DNA from: Actinopolymorpha singaporensis | GTDB lineage: Bacteria; Actinomycetota; Actinomycetes; Propionibacteriales; Actinopolymorphaceae | DNA length: 64,000 nucleotides | Assembly: GCF_900104745.1 (NCBI RefSeq) | Contig: NZ_LT629732.1 | Location: forward strand, 1,054,001 to 1,118,000 | Direction of reading: 5' to 3' | In this document: in pieces, positions 7,953 to 17,285 of the stretch | Layout of the letters: each line of letters starts with the position of its first letter | Numbering within the stretch: position 1 is the stretch's first letter | Translations under genes and position numbers: made by a program | Notes under the pieces: model-generated | Databases searched by the model: none | Seen by the model: the letters and a program-made list of their open reading frames with translations, nothing else | Told to the model about the DNA's origin: nothing

Positions 7953-8594
7953 CTATCTCCGAGCAACAGGGAAATCATATCCTGGCGGTTCCTCGCGGTT
8001 ACGGCCAGATCCTCGATCGAAGGGATCTACGATCGGTATGATGATGCGATGAGTCCAGACAGTTACATGTTCGTTTGCCATCTCTTCCGGCAGGCTGACC
8101 TCTGACAGCAGAGAACCATGCACGTCTACGTAGGTCATCAATAGCCACGTTTCTCGAAGCCCCGCCAGGGAAGCGTTGAGGGTTTCTGCAGATATCAATA
8201 CGTTGACGTCATGGTAACCACCGATAGACCTGTTATCCTTGACAGCTTGCCGAATACTGGTGCCTTTTGGGTTACGGTTCGTCGGTTTTCCATTCAATAT
8301 GCCAGTTCCCGCGGTCCCGCTTGTGACCACGAGGCAGTGCTTATTGTTTGGATGGACGAGAGTTGGCTGGTTCATCGGGTTGAGACGCTTCCAGCCCTCG
8401 GGTTTAAGTATTTCAGTCATCCGACGGACGTGTCGCGACCATCGCGCACTCTCACTGCTCCCTGGAGCATCATCATCCGTGTAGGTAGCACTTTCAGCCT
8501 CACCAAAGCGCAGCGCATCATGGATCGACTCAACGTTGAGTCCCAACGCGGCTAGGCGAGCACGCCCCGATGCTGAACCACCGTCGTAAATCAC
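7953..8594 (-). CDS. conserved partner of the ImmA-type peptidase, unknown function
   Basis: The 213-residue protein is cytosolic, without cysteine clusters or membrane helices. It contains LVVTSGTAGTGILNG followed by NPKGTSIRQAVKDN in its middle, a pattern I associate with proteins encoded beside XRE-ImmA genes in actinomycetes (recollection, unnamed family). The C-terminus is rich in beta-strands and Pro (EEPPGYDFPVARR). It starts with GTG, preceded by GGGGAAGG, and its stop is 19 nt before the peptidase gene, which implies cotranscription. It may be the substrate, the sensor or the effector of the peptidase; the sequence does not decide. Confidence 0.65.
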   Translation of the reverse strand: MIYDGGSASGRARLAALGLNVESIHDALRFGEAESATYTDDDAPGSSESARWSRHVRRMTEILKPEGWKRLNPMNQPTLVHPNNKHCLVVTSGTAGTGILNGKPTNRNPKGTSIRQAVKDNRSIGGYHDVNVLISAETLNASLAGLRETWLLMTYVDVHGSLLSEVSLPEEMANEHVTVWTHRIIIPIVDPFDRGSGRNREEPPGYDFPVARR

Positions 8595-8848
8595 TCCTGG
8601 CCTTCCCCGTACTTAGGCACCAGCCTCCGTGGAGGTTCACGATACACGACTCAAACCTAGGGGAGAGAAACGCGAACTCGGCGTGTCGAGCGGGTCAGAC
8701 ACCTTCGGGGCCAGATGCGGATCTAGGTGGCGGGTGGACGCCGCAGGTTTGGTTGTCGGGGATCGCAGGTCCAAAGGCTCTGCCGGCCGCGGATGTCTAG
8801 ACGGCGGCCGAGGATCCGCAGGGCACGTTCGGCGACTGCTGTCAGGCC

Positions 8849-9372
8849 TCAGGCATGGCGGGAGAGTCTTCGGTGAGGATGACGATCTTCCCGCCCGGCC
8901 GTGTTGTTTTCCATGGCCCGGTGTGCCTCGCGAACGTCTTCGAGATGGAAGGCGTTGCCGAGGGAGACGGTGGCTTGGTCAGCCGCGACCGCGTTGAGGA
9001 GCTCCTGGAGCACCGCCGGCGGGAGGTCAGTGGCGTCGCCGGTGTAGCCGGTGAGCTGCACAGACGTCACCGGTGGGGTAGAAGTCGGGCAGCGTCCACT
9101 GGATGGACAGCATCCCCGACGTACATATGGTGGCGTGGACACAGCGGCGTGCAGGCAGTCGAACAGTGTGGGCGCGCCTACCAGGTCCAGGGCAGCATCA
9201 ACGCCTCCGGGCACGATCTTACGGACCGCCGTGGCGAGCGGACTGTCGTCGACATGCACGTGGTCGGCTCCCTTGCCGGTGAGCAGCCCACCCCGTGCCG
9301 AGCCGCGGCAGGGGAACGTTCCGATCTGCAATGCCTCCACCGAACCTCGCCGTCCAACACGACTGCGCGCAT
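8849..9372 (-). pseudogene. decayed zinc-type alcohol dehydrogenase / quinone oxidoreductase
   Basis: The reading on the minus strand begins like a medium-chain dehydrogenase (MRAVVLD from ATG 9372), jumps at once into the second half of the cofactor domain (KGADHVHVDDSP, then GGVDAALDLVGAPTLFDCL) and ends with the usual C-terminus (LEDVREAHRAMENN). About 150 residues in between are missing and at least two frame changes are needed, one after the N-terminal fragment and one around 9080-9130 where the strand becomes Cys/Arg-rich nonsense. The gene is therefore a remnant with an internal deletion. It separates the ImmA unit from the NTPase-TPR gene. Confidence 0.7.
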
Positions 9373-9510
9373 GCAGACACCCTTTATCCAGCAGTTCTCA
9401 GCTGTCCCGCCCGGAGCCGGACATCTCACCAGGCGCCACGTCGACCGTCAAACTGGCACGTCATCACGACGGCATCCACCGCACCCCAGTCGCATGCCGC
9501 AGGCGAACGA

Positions 9511-12145
9511 TCACGGGCTAGCTGAACTTGCCGAATTGGAGCCAGGATCATCTTCGGTTCGGCGGCGAACCATCCGACCGTCGTCGAGGACCAACAAGTC
9601 TGGTGCACAGCCGCGGAGTTGACGGATGATGTCGGCGAGGAGCTGTTGGTCGGGAAATTCGCTTGCACGAACGATTCTTAGCGCACGGAGTATAAAGTCC
9701 CGAGCGCTGACATGTTCCCCTAGTCTCTGCGACACTGCGCCGAGGTCGGCCAACGCGGCTGCGAACTTTGGGTGGTCTGCTCCAAACGCGAGCTCATAGA
9801 TAGTTAGAGCGCGCTCCTGCATCTTGCGAGACTGAACAGGCTTGTCCGCTAGGCAGCACTGTGCGCCCACAGTTAGCGCGTACGCGACCTCCGGATGGTT
9901 CGGCCCAAACGCATTCTCATTGATGTTCAGGGCTCGCTCATACATTTGCCAGGCCCGATGGTTCCCCTAGATCATGGAGCACTCGGCAGAGGCTGATCAA
10001 CGTTTTGGCAACGTCTGGGTGATCGAGGCCTAATGCGCGCTCACTGATATTCAGCGCCCGCAACAAGGTTCTCCGAGCCTGATCTAACTTCCCGAAATAG
10101 TGCCAGACATCGCCTAGGTTGTTTAGTACGGTGGCGGCCTTTGGGTGGTCCCGCCCTAATGCGCTCTGGCTGATATTCAGTGCCCGCTCAAACGTTTGCC
10201 GAGCTAGGTCCGGCCTCCCCAGGGCAAACCAGGCATTACCAAGATCATTCAACGCGTCGGCAACATTAGGGTGGTGTGGTCCGAATGCGTGCTGGCTGAT
10301 GGCCAAGGCCCGTTCATACATTTGGCGCGCCAAATCCGGCCTCCCCAGGGTAAGCCACGCATTGCCGAGGTTACCTGCTGTGGCACCGACGCCTGGGGCA
10401 TTTGAGCCGAGGGTGCGCTCACTGATGGCCAAAGCCCGCTCATACATTTGACGAGCCGAATCCGGCCTCCCCAAGGTAAGCCAGACATTACCGAGGTTGT
10501 TGATCGTGGCGCCGACCTCTGGGGCGTCTAATCCGAACACCTGCTCCCTGATGATCAAAGCCCGCTCCCACATTTTCCGGGCTTGATCGCACTGTCCAAG
10601 TTTATAAAAGACCGTGCCAAGTTCATTCAGCGCGGTCGCAACCTTCGGATGGTTCAAGCCGTACATTCCAGAGTATAAGTTCAATATTCTAGTACGTATC
10701 GACAGTTCATTCCGGTATTCGCCTTGCGCTCTACTGTAGCTAGCGGCACGCTCGATATACCGCTCATTGCTTGAGTCAATTGCTTCCCATGCCCTACTTG
10801 AAATATCTAAGCACCCTCGCACATGGGCCTTGAATCCAATTCTTCCTATGTTCCTGGAGTCGCCATCTATGCTCGCTTCCCCAAGTGCCGCCTCCCAAAT
10901 CCTTTTAGGAGGATTCTCATGCACCGAAACTATCTCGGCAACTTGCTTATGAGCCATAAGCGTGACGCTACCGTCTGCAGTGACCTCACGGACTAAGCGA
11001 GCTCCTTCTACAGTCGGCGCTGTTGCCCATTCGATGGCCCCGGCCATATGTTGGGAATCGACCGACTCGGAGCTAGCTCGGTAGCCAAGGACCAAATCCG
11101 GAATTAGGGCTATAGGTAAGCCCCGCTTGGTCCCAGTATTGGCCCAGTTCAACGCAACGGCGACGGTGCTTCGAGACACAGAGCAATCGCCGCCGGTTGG
11201 ATCGTATGGGCACATCGAATTTCCGCTTCGTAGCCTATCCAGCAGGCCAGAGACCTCCGAAAATGCTGCCGCGATCCCATGGCCAAAATCGACCTCAGGG
11301 TAACTCGCAACCGCCCGGCGAAGTTCATCTTCCGACGGTAGTCTCTCGAGGAAAACCGGTCGACCAAATTCTTCTGCTAGATGGTGATGCTCCGCCTTCC
11401 AAGTATCGTACTCTAGTGACGAAATGGTCGCCACTACGCGCATGCCGCGAAGATGCTCTCGGCAACGTTGCAACATTTCCACTGTGAGACCGACATTAGA
11501 AAATTCATTGATCCGATCTAGCCATAGCACGATCTTTTCTGATGGCTCCAGGTGAGACAGAAGCCCTAATTCATCTAGAGCTTTCCGAAAGCCGTCTGGG
11601 GGCAGGGGTGCAATAACTCGTCTCCGCGTTACCTCGTCTTGGGCCATCTCGAACGCGGTCCGGGTCTCGCCACTGGCAGGGGCGCCAATAAGCAGAAGTA
11701 GGCCCGATCTCCGCAAGGTAGAGCGTGCATCTTCGTCATGATCGCGGCGAATATATGGGGGTCGGTGCTCACCATTCCTAAGATATGAGTCAGCCAGATG
11801 AGATCTCTTTACTCCAAGAATGGACTGGTCAACTTCATCGACAAACGGTAGCGGCCACACCGTCAAGCATCGATTGATCTCATTTTGCCAATCGGCTTCC
11901 TTCTTAGCTTCTTGCCGTGCAGAAAGTTCGTCGGCCCGTCGCTTCTCCTGTAGGTTACGTAGCTCTAACATCAAGGCAAAAATAGCCGCGACTACTATGA
12001 CCGCTACCTGAAGCGTTCTCGGTGCTCCTACCGCTCCCAGTGCCTGCTGTATGGCTGCTATAGCAACAAGGCATATGCCAAGAGATGCCAACCAGTGGTC
12101 CCGAAGCCACCTAACCATTTTACGAATCAGAACCACCAGACCCAC
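9511..12145 (-). pseudogene. membrane-anchored STAND-like NTPase with TPR array, frameshifted
   Basis: The first 735 codons give two N-terminal membrane helices (about 19-38 and 44-62), a P-loop NTPase domain (about 95-400) and five 42-residue kinesin-light-chain-type TPR units. The Walker A motif reads GAPASGET at 154-161, with Glu (GAG) where Lys (AAG) is expected, and the Walker B region reads VLWLDRINEF. The frame then ends at 9938, but the TPR array resumes in another frame at 9945 (MYERALNINENAFG) for 144 more residues; one extra or two missing bases near 9955 restore RAWQMYERAL. The intact ancestor was about 880 residues. Such NTPase-TPR proteins are often signal-transducing or antiviral STAND relatives. 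Base composition is island-like. The two lesions suggest loss of function, though the second part could still be translated by coupling. Confidence 0.7.
10100..10640 (-). repeat. 126-bp tandem repeats encoding TPR units
   Basis: The DNA repeats every 126 bp (42 codons) within the NTPase-TPR gene, with near-identical copies of the segment encoding LGNxWLTLGRPDxARQMYERAL. The near identity at DNA level suggests recent duplication or gene conversion between units. Confidence 0.7.
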
Positions 12146-12932
12146 GTCCCTTTCCGGCGAAGAGTCGGCCGTCGTGGCTTGTCCCCGATGAACGAAGTCC
12201 TATTTAGTCTGACAGACCATCGTCGAACCTGCGACACCCACGACGACACAATCAGGACGAGCCAACCGCGTGCATGCGTCACGCGTATCAACATCGCCAA
12301 CCGCGATCCAGGTCTCCCAAGCCCACGACCTCACAGAAGGCTGCCGATCAGGTTGGCCGGACGCTACTGGTGTAAAGCATCAGGTGGCACACGACTGTCA
12401 ACCATCAACCGGCACAGGACGCCTGGCCCGTCATCGATCGGTGAAGACTTTCCCTACGTCTTCAAGGGCGGCCACCGGCCGCCGCGCGCCCGCCTGAACG
12501 GCGCCGGCCCTCCCTCCGCGCCTTCGGCGCCCGGTCGGCCGGCGCGGCTGGGCGCGACAAAAGGGCCGCCAGAACACTGGCGACCCTCATCAACTCCCGC
12601 TCCGCGGGAGACCGTGCGTGGCTGGTGCCGGGCCGGAGGCTTTACCCACCTCGCTTGGCCCGGGACCCCAAGAGCGGCGGCCCACGGTGGGCGGTTACCG
12701 GCGGGCAGCCAAGCTGCCCACCGCGCCGGGACAGGCTACGGGCCGCCACTCTCCCGGACCAAGCCAGGCCACCGGCCAAACCCTCCAACCCTCCTGTGAT
12801 CGTCCCGACCCCCGATAACGGCTTCGGCAAAGAGGACGACCTCACTTCCGAAGCCGTGGCGAGAACCCGCCGGGACGAACACCGTCGACGCTACGACCGT
12901 CCCCGACCACTCGCAACCGGGCCGAGTAACTG
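12146..12932. other. long gene-free GC-rich stretch with hairpins
   Basis: No supported gene lies in these 790 bases. The left end is the promoter side of the NTPase-TPR gene. The middle is dominated by inverted repeats: CTCCCGC-TCC-GCGGGAG (12594-12610), a GCGCC/GGCGC hairpin near 12518-12530, and CGCCAG-AACA-CTGGCG near 12568-12584. Their density suggests a cis-acting site of the element, such as a transfer or replication locus, or multiple terminators; nothing decides between these. Confidence 0.4.
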
Positions 12933-13430
12933 CTACCGATCGGGCTCGTCTGACTGCTCCTGCTCAGCCTCGCGTTCGTCGACCAGGCGCGCTCGTTCAT
13001 CGGCGACGTCTGCGCGTTCGCCGGCGGCCCGCATCCCTTCGTCAAGCATCGACGCCTGTGCAGCAGTGTCGCGGTCGCGCCGATCCAGAGCCGCTTCTCG
13101 CCGATCCAGGGCTGCTTCTCGCTCGTCGGCCTCAGCCTCTCGACGGTCGGCAATACGGTCGCGCTCATCGGCGACTGCATCGCGATCGTCGGCCACCCGT
13201 AGGCGTTCCTCCGCAGCCCGGTCTGCGCGCTCCTGCCGCTGTGTCGCCGCAGCATGATCACGCGCCAAGTTGAACGAGTGCATCTCTTCGACGCACTGGT
13301 CAAGATCCTGCGCTGCCCGATCCCGTAGCTCCGCCGCGAACTTGCGTAGTTCGTCCTCCCGCTGCCGAAGCCGGCGAACAGCCTCTTCAGTGTTCTCGGG
13401 ACCACCATGGGCGGGGGGCTTTGGGCCCAT
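12933..13430 (-). CDS. Arg/Asp/Glu-rich coiled-coil protein
   Basis: From ATG 13430 (MGPKPPAHGG) the frame gives 165 residues that are almost wholly charged helix, with heptad-like repeats such as ADERDRIADRREAEADERE and ALDRREAALDRRD. This is a long coiled coil, probably dimeric, with no other domain. Proteins built of ADERD/ADRRE repeats are common and uncharacterised in actinomycetes. Longer open frames on the same strand that begin further upstream add low-complexity sequence unlike protein, so I reject those starts. Function unknown. Confidence 0.55.
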   Translation of the reverse strand: MGPKPPAHGGPENTEEAVRRLRQREDELRKFAAELRDRAAQDLDQCVEEMHSFNLARDHAAATQRQERADRAAEERLRVADDRDAVADERDRIADRREAEADEREAALDRREAALDRRDRDTAAQASMLDEGMRAAGERADVADERARLVDEREAEQEQSDEPDR

Positions 13431-13801
13431 ACCTCGGAGTCTAGGCGCGCCTCGAACCAGGCCTCCCGCCCACGTCGCCCACCAACCACGCTCGGCGGCA
13501 CGATGCGTGCCAAACAGCCCAGACGTAACCGTCGGGCCGAAGACCCGTCGATCACCACCGCACACCGAGCGAACCGTCGGCCGGCAGGAGAGCCGTGCCA
13601 TACAGCAGAGAAGTACAGCAACCAGGCCGGCCAGGGACACGCACCCATGATCGCTAGTAACCCGCTGGCCTGCGCAAACATCCTCCGCCGACCACCTCGC
13701 CCGTTGATGGCATCAAGAGGATCACCCCCGCGGGCCGACTGCCCGGGAGACCCCATGAGCATCTGGCCGGACATACGCGCACGCCGAGTAGATTCGGGCA
13801 C
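13431..13801. other. gene-free stretch before the alarmone synthetase
   Basis: This 370-bp gap between divergent genes holds no convincing coding sequence, RNA or repeat; it should contain the promoters of both the coiled-coil gene and the alarmone synthetase. Confidence 0.35.
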
Positions 13802-14512
13802 GTGGTGAACGAGGACAGTCCATCACGCGGCGGCCCGCGCGAGTGGCCCTATCCGCAGCCCAGCGCCATCGAGCAGCTCGGGGACATGGACCGCGACGAC
13901 GCCCTCGCCTTCTTGCGCCAGCTCCGCGACTTGCTGATGGTGCACAAGTTCGGCGTCGACGAGCTCATGACCAAGCTGCGGATCTGGAGCGAGGAGTTCG
14001 ACCACGCCCACGAGCACGATCCGATCGAGCACATCAGCTCGCGGATCAAGCGCCCGGAAGCGATCGCCGCCAAGCTCGCCCGTCGCGGGCTGCCGGTCGA
14101 CCCGGTGTCGGCCCGCGAACACCTCACCGACATCGCCGGCGTGCGAGTCGCGTGCAAGTTCATCTCCGACGTCTACCTCATCCGCGATCTCATCCGCCAG
14201 CACCAGATTGAGATCGTGCAGACCAAGGACTACATCGCCGCGCCGAAGCCGAACGGCTACCGCAGCCTGCACCTGATCATCAACGTGCCGGTGCACCTGT
14301 CCGACCGCACCGAGCTGGTCGCCGTCGAGCTCCAGCTGCGCACCATCGCGATGGACTTCTGGGCCGCCGTCGAACACGAACTGCTCTACAAGAGCGGCGG
14401 CCAGGTGCCGGAGACCTTCGCCGCCAAGCTCAAAGCGGCGGCCGAGGCCGCTGCCAGACTCGACGCCCAGATGACTTCGCTGCACGAGCGCAGCGAGAGG
14501 GCATCCGGTTAG
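13802..14512 (+). CDS. small alarmone synthetase, RelA/SpoT-domain protein
   Basis: The 236-residue protein is a single RelA/SpoT nucleotidyltransferase domain with the diagnostic segments DIAGVRVACKF, the G-loop-like PKPNGYRSLH and VELQLRTIAMDFWAAVEHEL. It lacks the HD hydrolase, TGS and ACT domains of long Rel, so it should be a synthesis-only enzyme that transfers pyrophosphate from ATP to GDP or GTP. The length and the flanking helices fit the RelP/RelQ type. The start is one of two adjacent GTG codons (13802 or 13805). It sits between the tRNA-Ser and the island genes, so it may be island cargo; synthetases of this kind also occur in phages and toxin modules. Confidence 0.85.
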   Translation: MVNEDSPSRGGPREWPYPQPSAIEQLGDMDRDDALAFLRQLRDLLMVHKFGVDELMTKLRIWSEEFDHAHEHDPIEHISSRIKRPEAIAAKLARRGLPVDPVSAREHLTDIAGVRVACKFISDVYLIRDLIRQHQIEIVQTKDYIAAPKPNGYRSLHLIINVPVHLSDRTELVAVELQLRTIAMDFWAAVEHELLYKSGGQVPETFAAKLKAAAEAAARLDAQMTSLHERSERASG

Positions 14513-14691
14513 ACCAGCCAACCTGGCCACATCGAGGGCAACAGGGCGCCCGATCCTGGCCCGCGTATGGCCCGCAAACGCCGAGATCTGGCCGGACAGA
14601 GCAAGCCACGCCGAGCCCTGCCGAGCATGATCCAAAAGGCGCCTCAGAACGGCGTTTCCGCAGGTCAGGGCGGCTAAGAGGCAGGTCAGGG

Positions 14692-14782
14692 CGGAGGGCA
14701 TGGGATTCGAACCCATGACCGAGAGGGGTCCCTCGGTAGCGGTTTTCAAGACCGCCGCACTAGGCCACTATGCGAGCCCTCC
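14692..14782 (-). tRNA. tRNA-Ser (anticodon UGA)
   Basis: The acceptor stem is GGAGGGC pairing with GCCCTCC plus discriminator G; the anticodon loop is CTTGAAA (anticodon TGA), the T-arm reads GGGTTCGAATCCC, and the long variable arm (TACCGAGGGACCCCTCTCGGT) is typical for serine. CCA is not encoded. The 3' end faces the accessory island, as expected for an integration site. Confidence 0.95.
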
Positions 14783-14978
14783 CGACCTGCGGTGCGACGC
14801 CGACCTCGGGTCGGCACCCGATCAAACGACCAGACCCCCACCCCGGCGAAACCCCGCAGATCCGCCCTCGGAGCCAGGCTCGAGGGCAACGCCGACCATT
14901 GTCCCATCCGGGTACGACACCCCGTCCCACCCCCGGCGCCGAGACGCAGGCCGAAGGCCCAGCCAAGTCGACCCGCAC

Positions 14979-16415
14979 TCAGCCCGTCGGAGGGATGTTG
15001 TGGTTGAGGCGGAAGAGGTTCTGCGGGTCGAAGCGCCGCTTGAGTTCGACCAGGCGCGCGTAGTTGTCCCCGAAGGTGGACCGCGTTAGTTCGTCCGCCT
15101 CGTAGAAGCCCGGGAAGTTCAGGTACTCCCGCCCGTCGGAGTACGCGCCCGTCTGCTCGTACACCTCACGCGCCCAGCCGATGTTGGCGTCGTCGTCCTC
15201 GGGAAGCTCCCAGTTGGCTTCAATGCCCAGCATGTACGGCATCGACCGGTCGCCGAACGCGGTGTCCCCCGCCGGCACCCGCGCCATCGCGCCGCCGAGC
15301 GGCCACACGTCGATGCTGGAACGCGGCGACGGAGCCGCCTCGCCAAGCTCCACGATCGTGTCGATGAGCGCGTCGTCCAGCCCGGTGAGGAAGCGGGACT
15401 TCCAGTAGTAGCGGAGTTCGCGCGCGGGATAGTCGCCGTCGAAGAACTGCTGCAGGTCGAGGTACGTACGCCGTCCGCTGAGGTCGGCGACCGGCCGGCC
15501 GAGGGCGCGGGCCGCGGCCAGAACGCGCTCGCCCTCGTCGGGGTCACCGACGTACGTGGCGAGGTGGATCAGCACCGGTCGCCCGACGTACTCCTGCGGG
15601 AGCCCGTCCATCGGTGGCCCGTCCATCAGGATGGCGAGCGTGGTCACCTCGTCCGGGATCGTCTCCTTCCACGACCGGATCGCCCGCAGCACGTCGCCCG
15701 CGTCCGCGCCGGCGTGCACGACGAGCGCGCAGAACAGGTCCGGCCCGACCGGGTGCGCACGGAACTCGAACTCCGTGACGATCCCGAAGTTGCCACCGCC
15801 TCCGCGCAGCGCCCACAGCAGGTCCGGGTCCTCGCTGGGCTTCGTCCCGGCGCGCACCGTACCCCCGTCGGAGGTCACCACCTCGGCGGCCAGCAGGTTG
15901 TCGCAGCTCAGGCCGTGTTTGCGGAACAGCCAGCCGAACCCGCCGCCGAGCGTGAGGCCGGCCGCCCCGGTGTCGCTCACCACGCCCATCGGGACGGCCA
16001 GGTCGAACGGCTGGGTCGCCTGGTCGAGGTCGGCGATGCGCACGCCACCCTGAGCCCGGACGATCTCGGTGGCGGGATTGGTCAGGGCGGCGCTCATCGG
16101 GGACAGGTCGACGACCAGGCCACCGTCACAGGACGCGATGCCGGAAACGTTGTGCCCGCCACCGCGGACGGCGAGGAGCAGGTCGTGCTCACGGGCGAAG
16201 TTCACCGCGGTGGCGACGTCACCGGAGTCCGCGCAGCGTGCGATCAGTCCGGGCCGCTTGTCCACCAGGCCGTTCCACACCGACCGGGCCGTGTCGTACT
16301 CGGGGTCGATGGGCTGGATGAGGCGGCCGCGCAGCTCGTCCGCGAACCTCTCCAACGCCCCTTCGGGCACCTCGACGAGATCGCCGGCGAAGGAGTGCAG
16401 TCGTACGACGCCCAC
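14979..16415 (-). CDS. FAD-binding oxidoreductase (PCMH/BBE family)
   Basis: The 478-residue protein has a PCMH-type FAD domain with the flavin-attachment motif VRGGGHNVSG and a C-terminal berberine-bridge-enzyme-like segment (LKRRFDPQNLFRLNHNIPP). Family members oxidise sugars, alkaloids or polyketides with oxygen as acceptor, often with covalently bound FAD through the motif His; the substrate here is unknown. The start GTG 16415 has GAGGGGG about 9 nt upstream. Frames extending further upstream run through three 13-bp direct repeats and lack protein-like composition. It is monocistronic and divergent from the P-loop kinase. Confidence 0.85.
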   Translation of the reverse strand: MGVVRLHSFAGDLVEVPEGALERFADELRGRLIQPIDPEYDTARSVWNGLVDKRPGLIARCADSGDVATAVNFAREHDLLLAVRGGGHNVSGIASCDGGLVVDLSPMSAALTNPATEIVRAQGGVRIADLDQATQPFDLAVPMGVVSDTGAAGLTLGGGFGWLFRKHGLSCDNLLAAEVVTSDGGTVRAGTKPSEDPDLLWALRGGGGNFGIVTEFEFRAHPVGPDLFCALVVHAGADAGDVLRAIRSWKETIPDEVTTLAILMDGPPMDGLPQEYVGRPVLIHLATYVGDPDEGERVLAAARALGRPVADLSGRRTYLDLQQFFDGDYPARELRYYWKSRFLTGLDDALIDTIVELGEAAPSPRSSIDVWPLGGAMARVPAGDTAFGDRSMPYMLGIEANWELPEDDDANIGWAREVYEQTGAYSDGREYLNFPGFYEADELTRSTFGDNYARLVELKRRFDPQNLFRLNHNIPPTG

Positions 16416-16436
16416 GGCCGGACCCCCTCGGAACGG

Positions 16437-16476
16437 CGGAGAGACAAAGCGGAGACACACAGCGGAGACACACAAG
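16437..16476. repeat. three 13-bp direct repeats upstream of the FAD oxidoreductase
   Basis: CGGAGAGACAAAG, CGGAGACACACAG and CGGAGACACACAAG follow each other without gaps, 22 bp before the GTG of the oxidoreductase. Head-to-tail repeats in this position may be an operator or a slippage array. Confidence 0.5.
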
Positions 16477-16695
16477 GACGCGCGGACGCGGCGGACCACG
16501 CCTGCTCTCCCGGCATCCCACCATCGGCGGACGCGTGGCGGCTCGGATATGTAGCCCCTCTCACCATGGGCCTCCGGTCCGCGAGCACCCGGGCCGATCG
16601 GCCGGCTCTGTCGTGTTCGGGGAGGCGAGACTGCGCGGGGCCGGCGAGATCCAAACCAGGTGCACCGCGTCGCGCCCGCGCTGCACGATGGTGCG

Positions 16696-17253
16696 ATGGT
16701 CCCCCACCCCGAGACGCCCGAGGTCCCCAAGGTCATCGTGGTGACCGGCATCATGGCCGCCGGCAAGTCGACCGTCGCGCAGTTGCTGGCCGAGCACCTG
16801 GACCGGTCCGCGCACGTACGCGGCGACGTGTTCCGCCGGATGATCGTGTCGGGGGCCGCGCCGATCGTGCCGGACGGCGGGGAGGCCATGGACGCCGAGC
16901 TGCGCCTGCGCTACCGGATCTCCGCCTCGGTCGCCGACGCCTACGCCGAGGCCGGCTACATCGCCGTCGTACAGGACATCCTCATCGGGCGGCATCTGAC
17001 GGAGTACGTGCAGTCGCTGGTCGCCCGCCCGGTCGGCGTGGTCGTCCTCGCACCGCGGCCGGAGGTGGTGGAGCGCCGGGAGGCCGGCCGGGGCAAGACG
17101 GGGTACGCCGACGGCTGGACCGCCGCCGAGCTCGACGCCGCGCTACGCCTCGAGACGCCCCGGCTCGGGCTGTGGCTGGACACCTCCGACCAGTCGCCGG
17201 AGCAGACCGTGACGCAGATCCTGGACCGGCTCCCGGAAACCCGGGTCGCCTGA
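16696..17253 (+). CDS. P-loop small-molecule kinase
   Basis: The 185-residue protein begins with VIVVTGIMAAGKSTVAQLL, a clear Walker A (GIMAAGKS), followed by AHVRGDVFRRM and a lid-like Arg-rich segment (RREAGRGKTGYADGW). This is the chloramphenicol-phosphotransferase/shikimate-kinase-like kinase class, small cytosolic enzymes that phosphorylate metabolites or drugs. The substrate cannot be assigned. I choose ATG 16696; an in-frame ATG at 16660 adds 12 residues of unlikely sequence. Confidence 0.8.
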   Translation: MVPHPETPEVPKVIVVTGIMAAGKSTVAQLLAEHLDRSAHVRGDVFRRMIVSGAAPIVPDGGEAMDAELRLRYRISASVADAYAEAGYIAVVQDILIGRHLTEYVQSLVARPVGVVVLAPRPEVVERREAGRGKTGYADGWTAAELDAALRLETPRLGLWLDTSDQSPEQTVTQILDRLPETRVA

Positions 17254-17285
17254 GGCCGAACCAGGCCGCTCCGACCGGTCCGCGG

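Larger units (their letters stand above)
1..14691. mobile_element. accessory island next to tRNA-Ser, part of a probable integrative conjugative element
   Basis: The stretch left of the tRNA-Ser 3' end carries genes that recur together in actinomycete integrative and conjugative elements: an FtsK/TraB-like protein start, two small conserved companions, an XRE-TPR regulator and a NUDIX hydrolase. The middle (about 4.0-12.1 kb) is visibly poorer in GC, uses TTA and ATA codons, and contains decayed genes. The right limit is inferred from the tRNA 3' end, the usual attachment point for tyrosine integrases. I see no integrase, no excisionase, no replication gene and no second copy of the tRNA 3' end inside the window, so the left boundary must lie outside it or the element is a relic. 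Confidence 0.5.

Noticed and set aside
8211-8555. Plus-strand frames opposite the ImmA partner gene
   Set aside because: They lack ribosome sites and lie antisense to a gene with a coherent operon position.
9938-9955. Programmed frameshift in the NTPase-TPR gene
   Set aside because: No slippery heptamer or downstream pseudoknot is seen; a plain indel is simpler.
12842-13801. Long minus-strand frame overlapping the coiled-coil gene in another frame
   Set aside because: Its Arg/Ser/Gly-rich composition is typical of out-of-frame reading of GC-rich DNA, and the coiled-coil frame has clear heptads.
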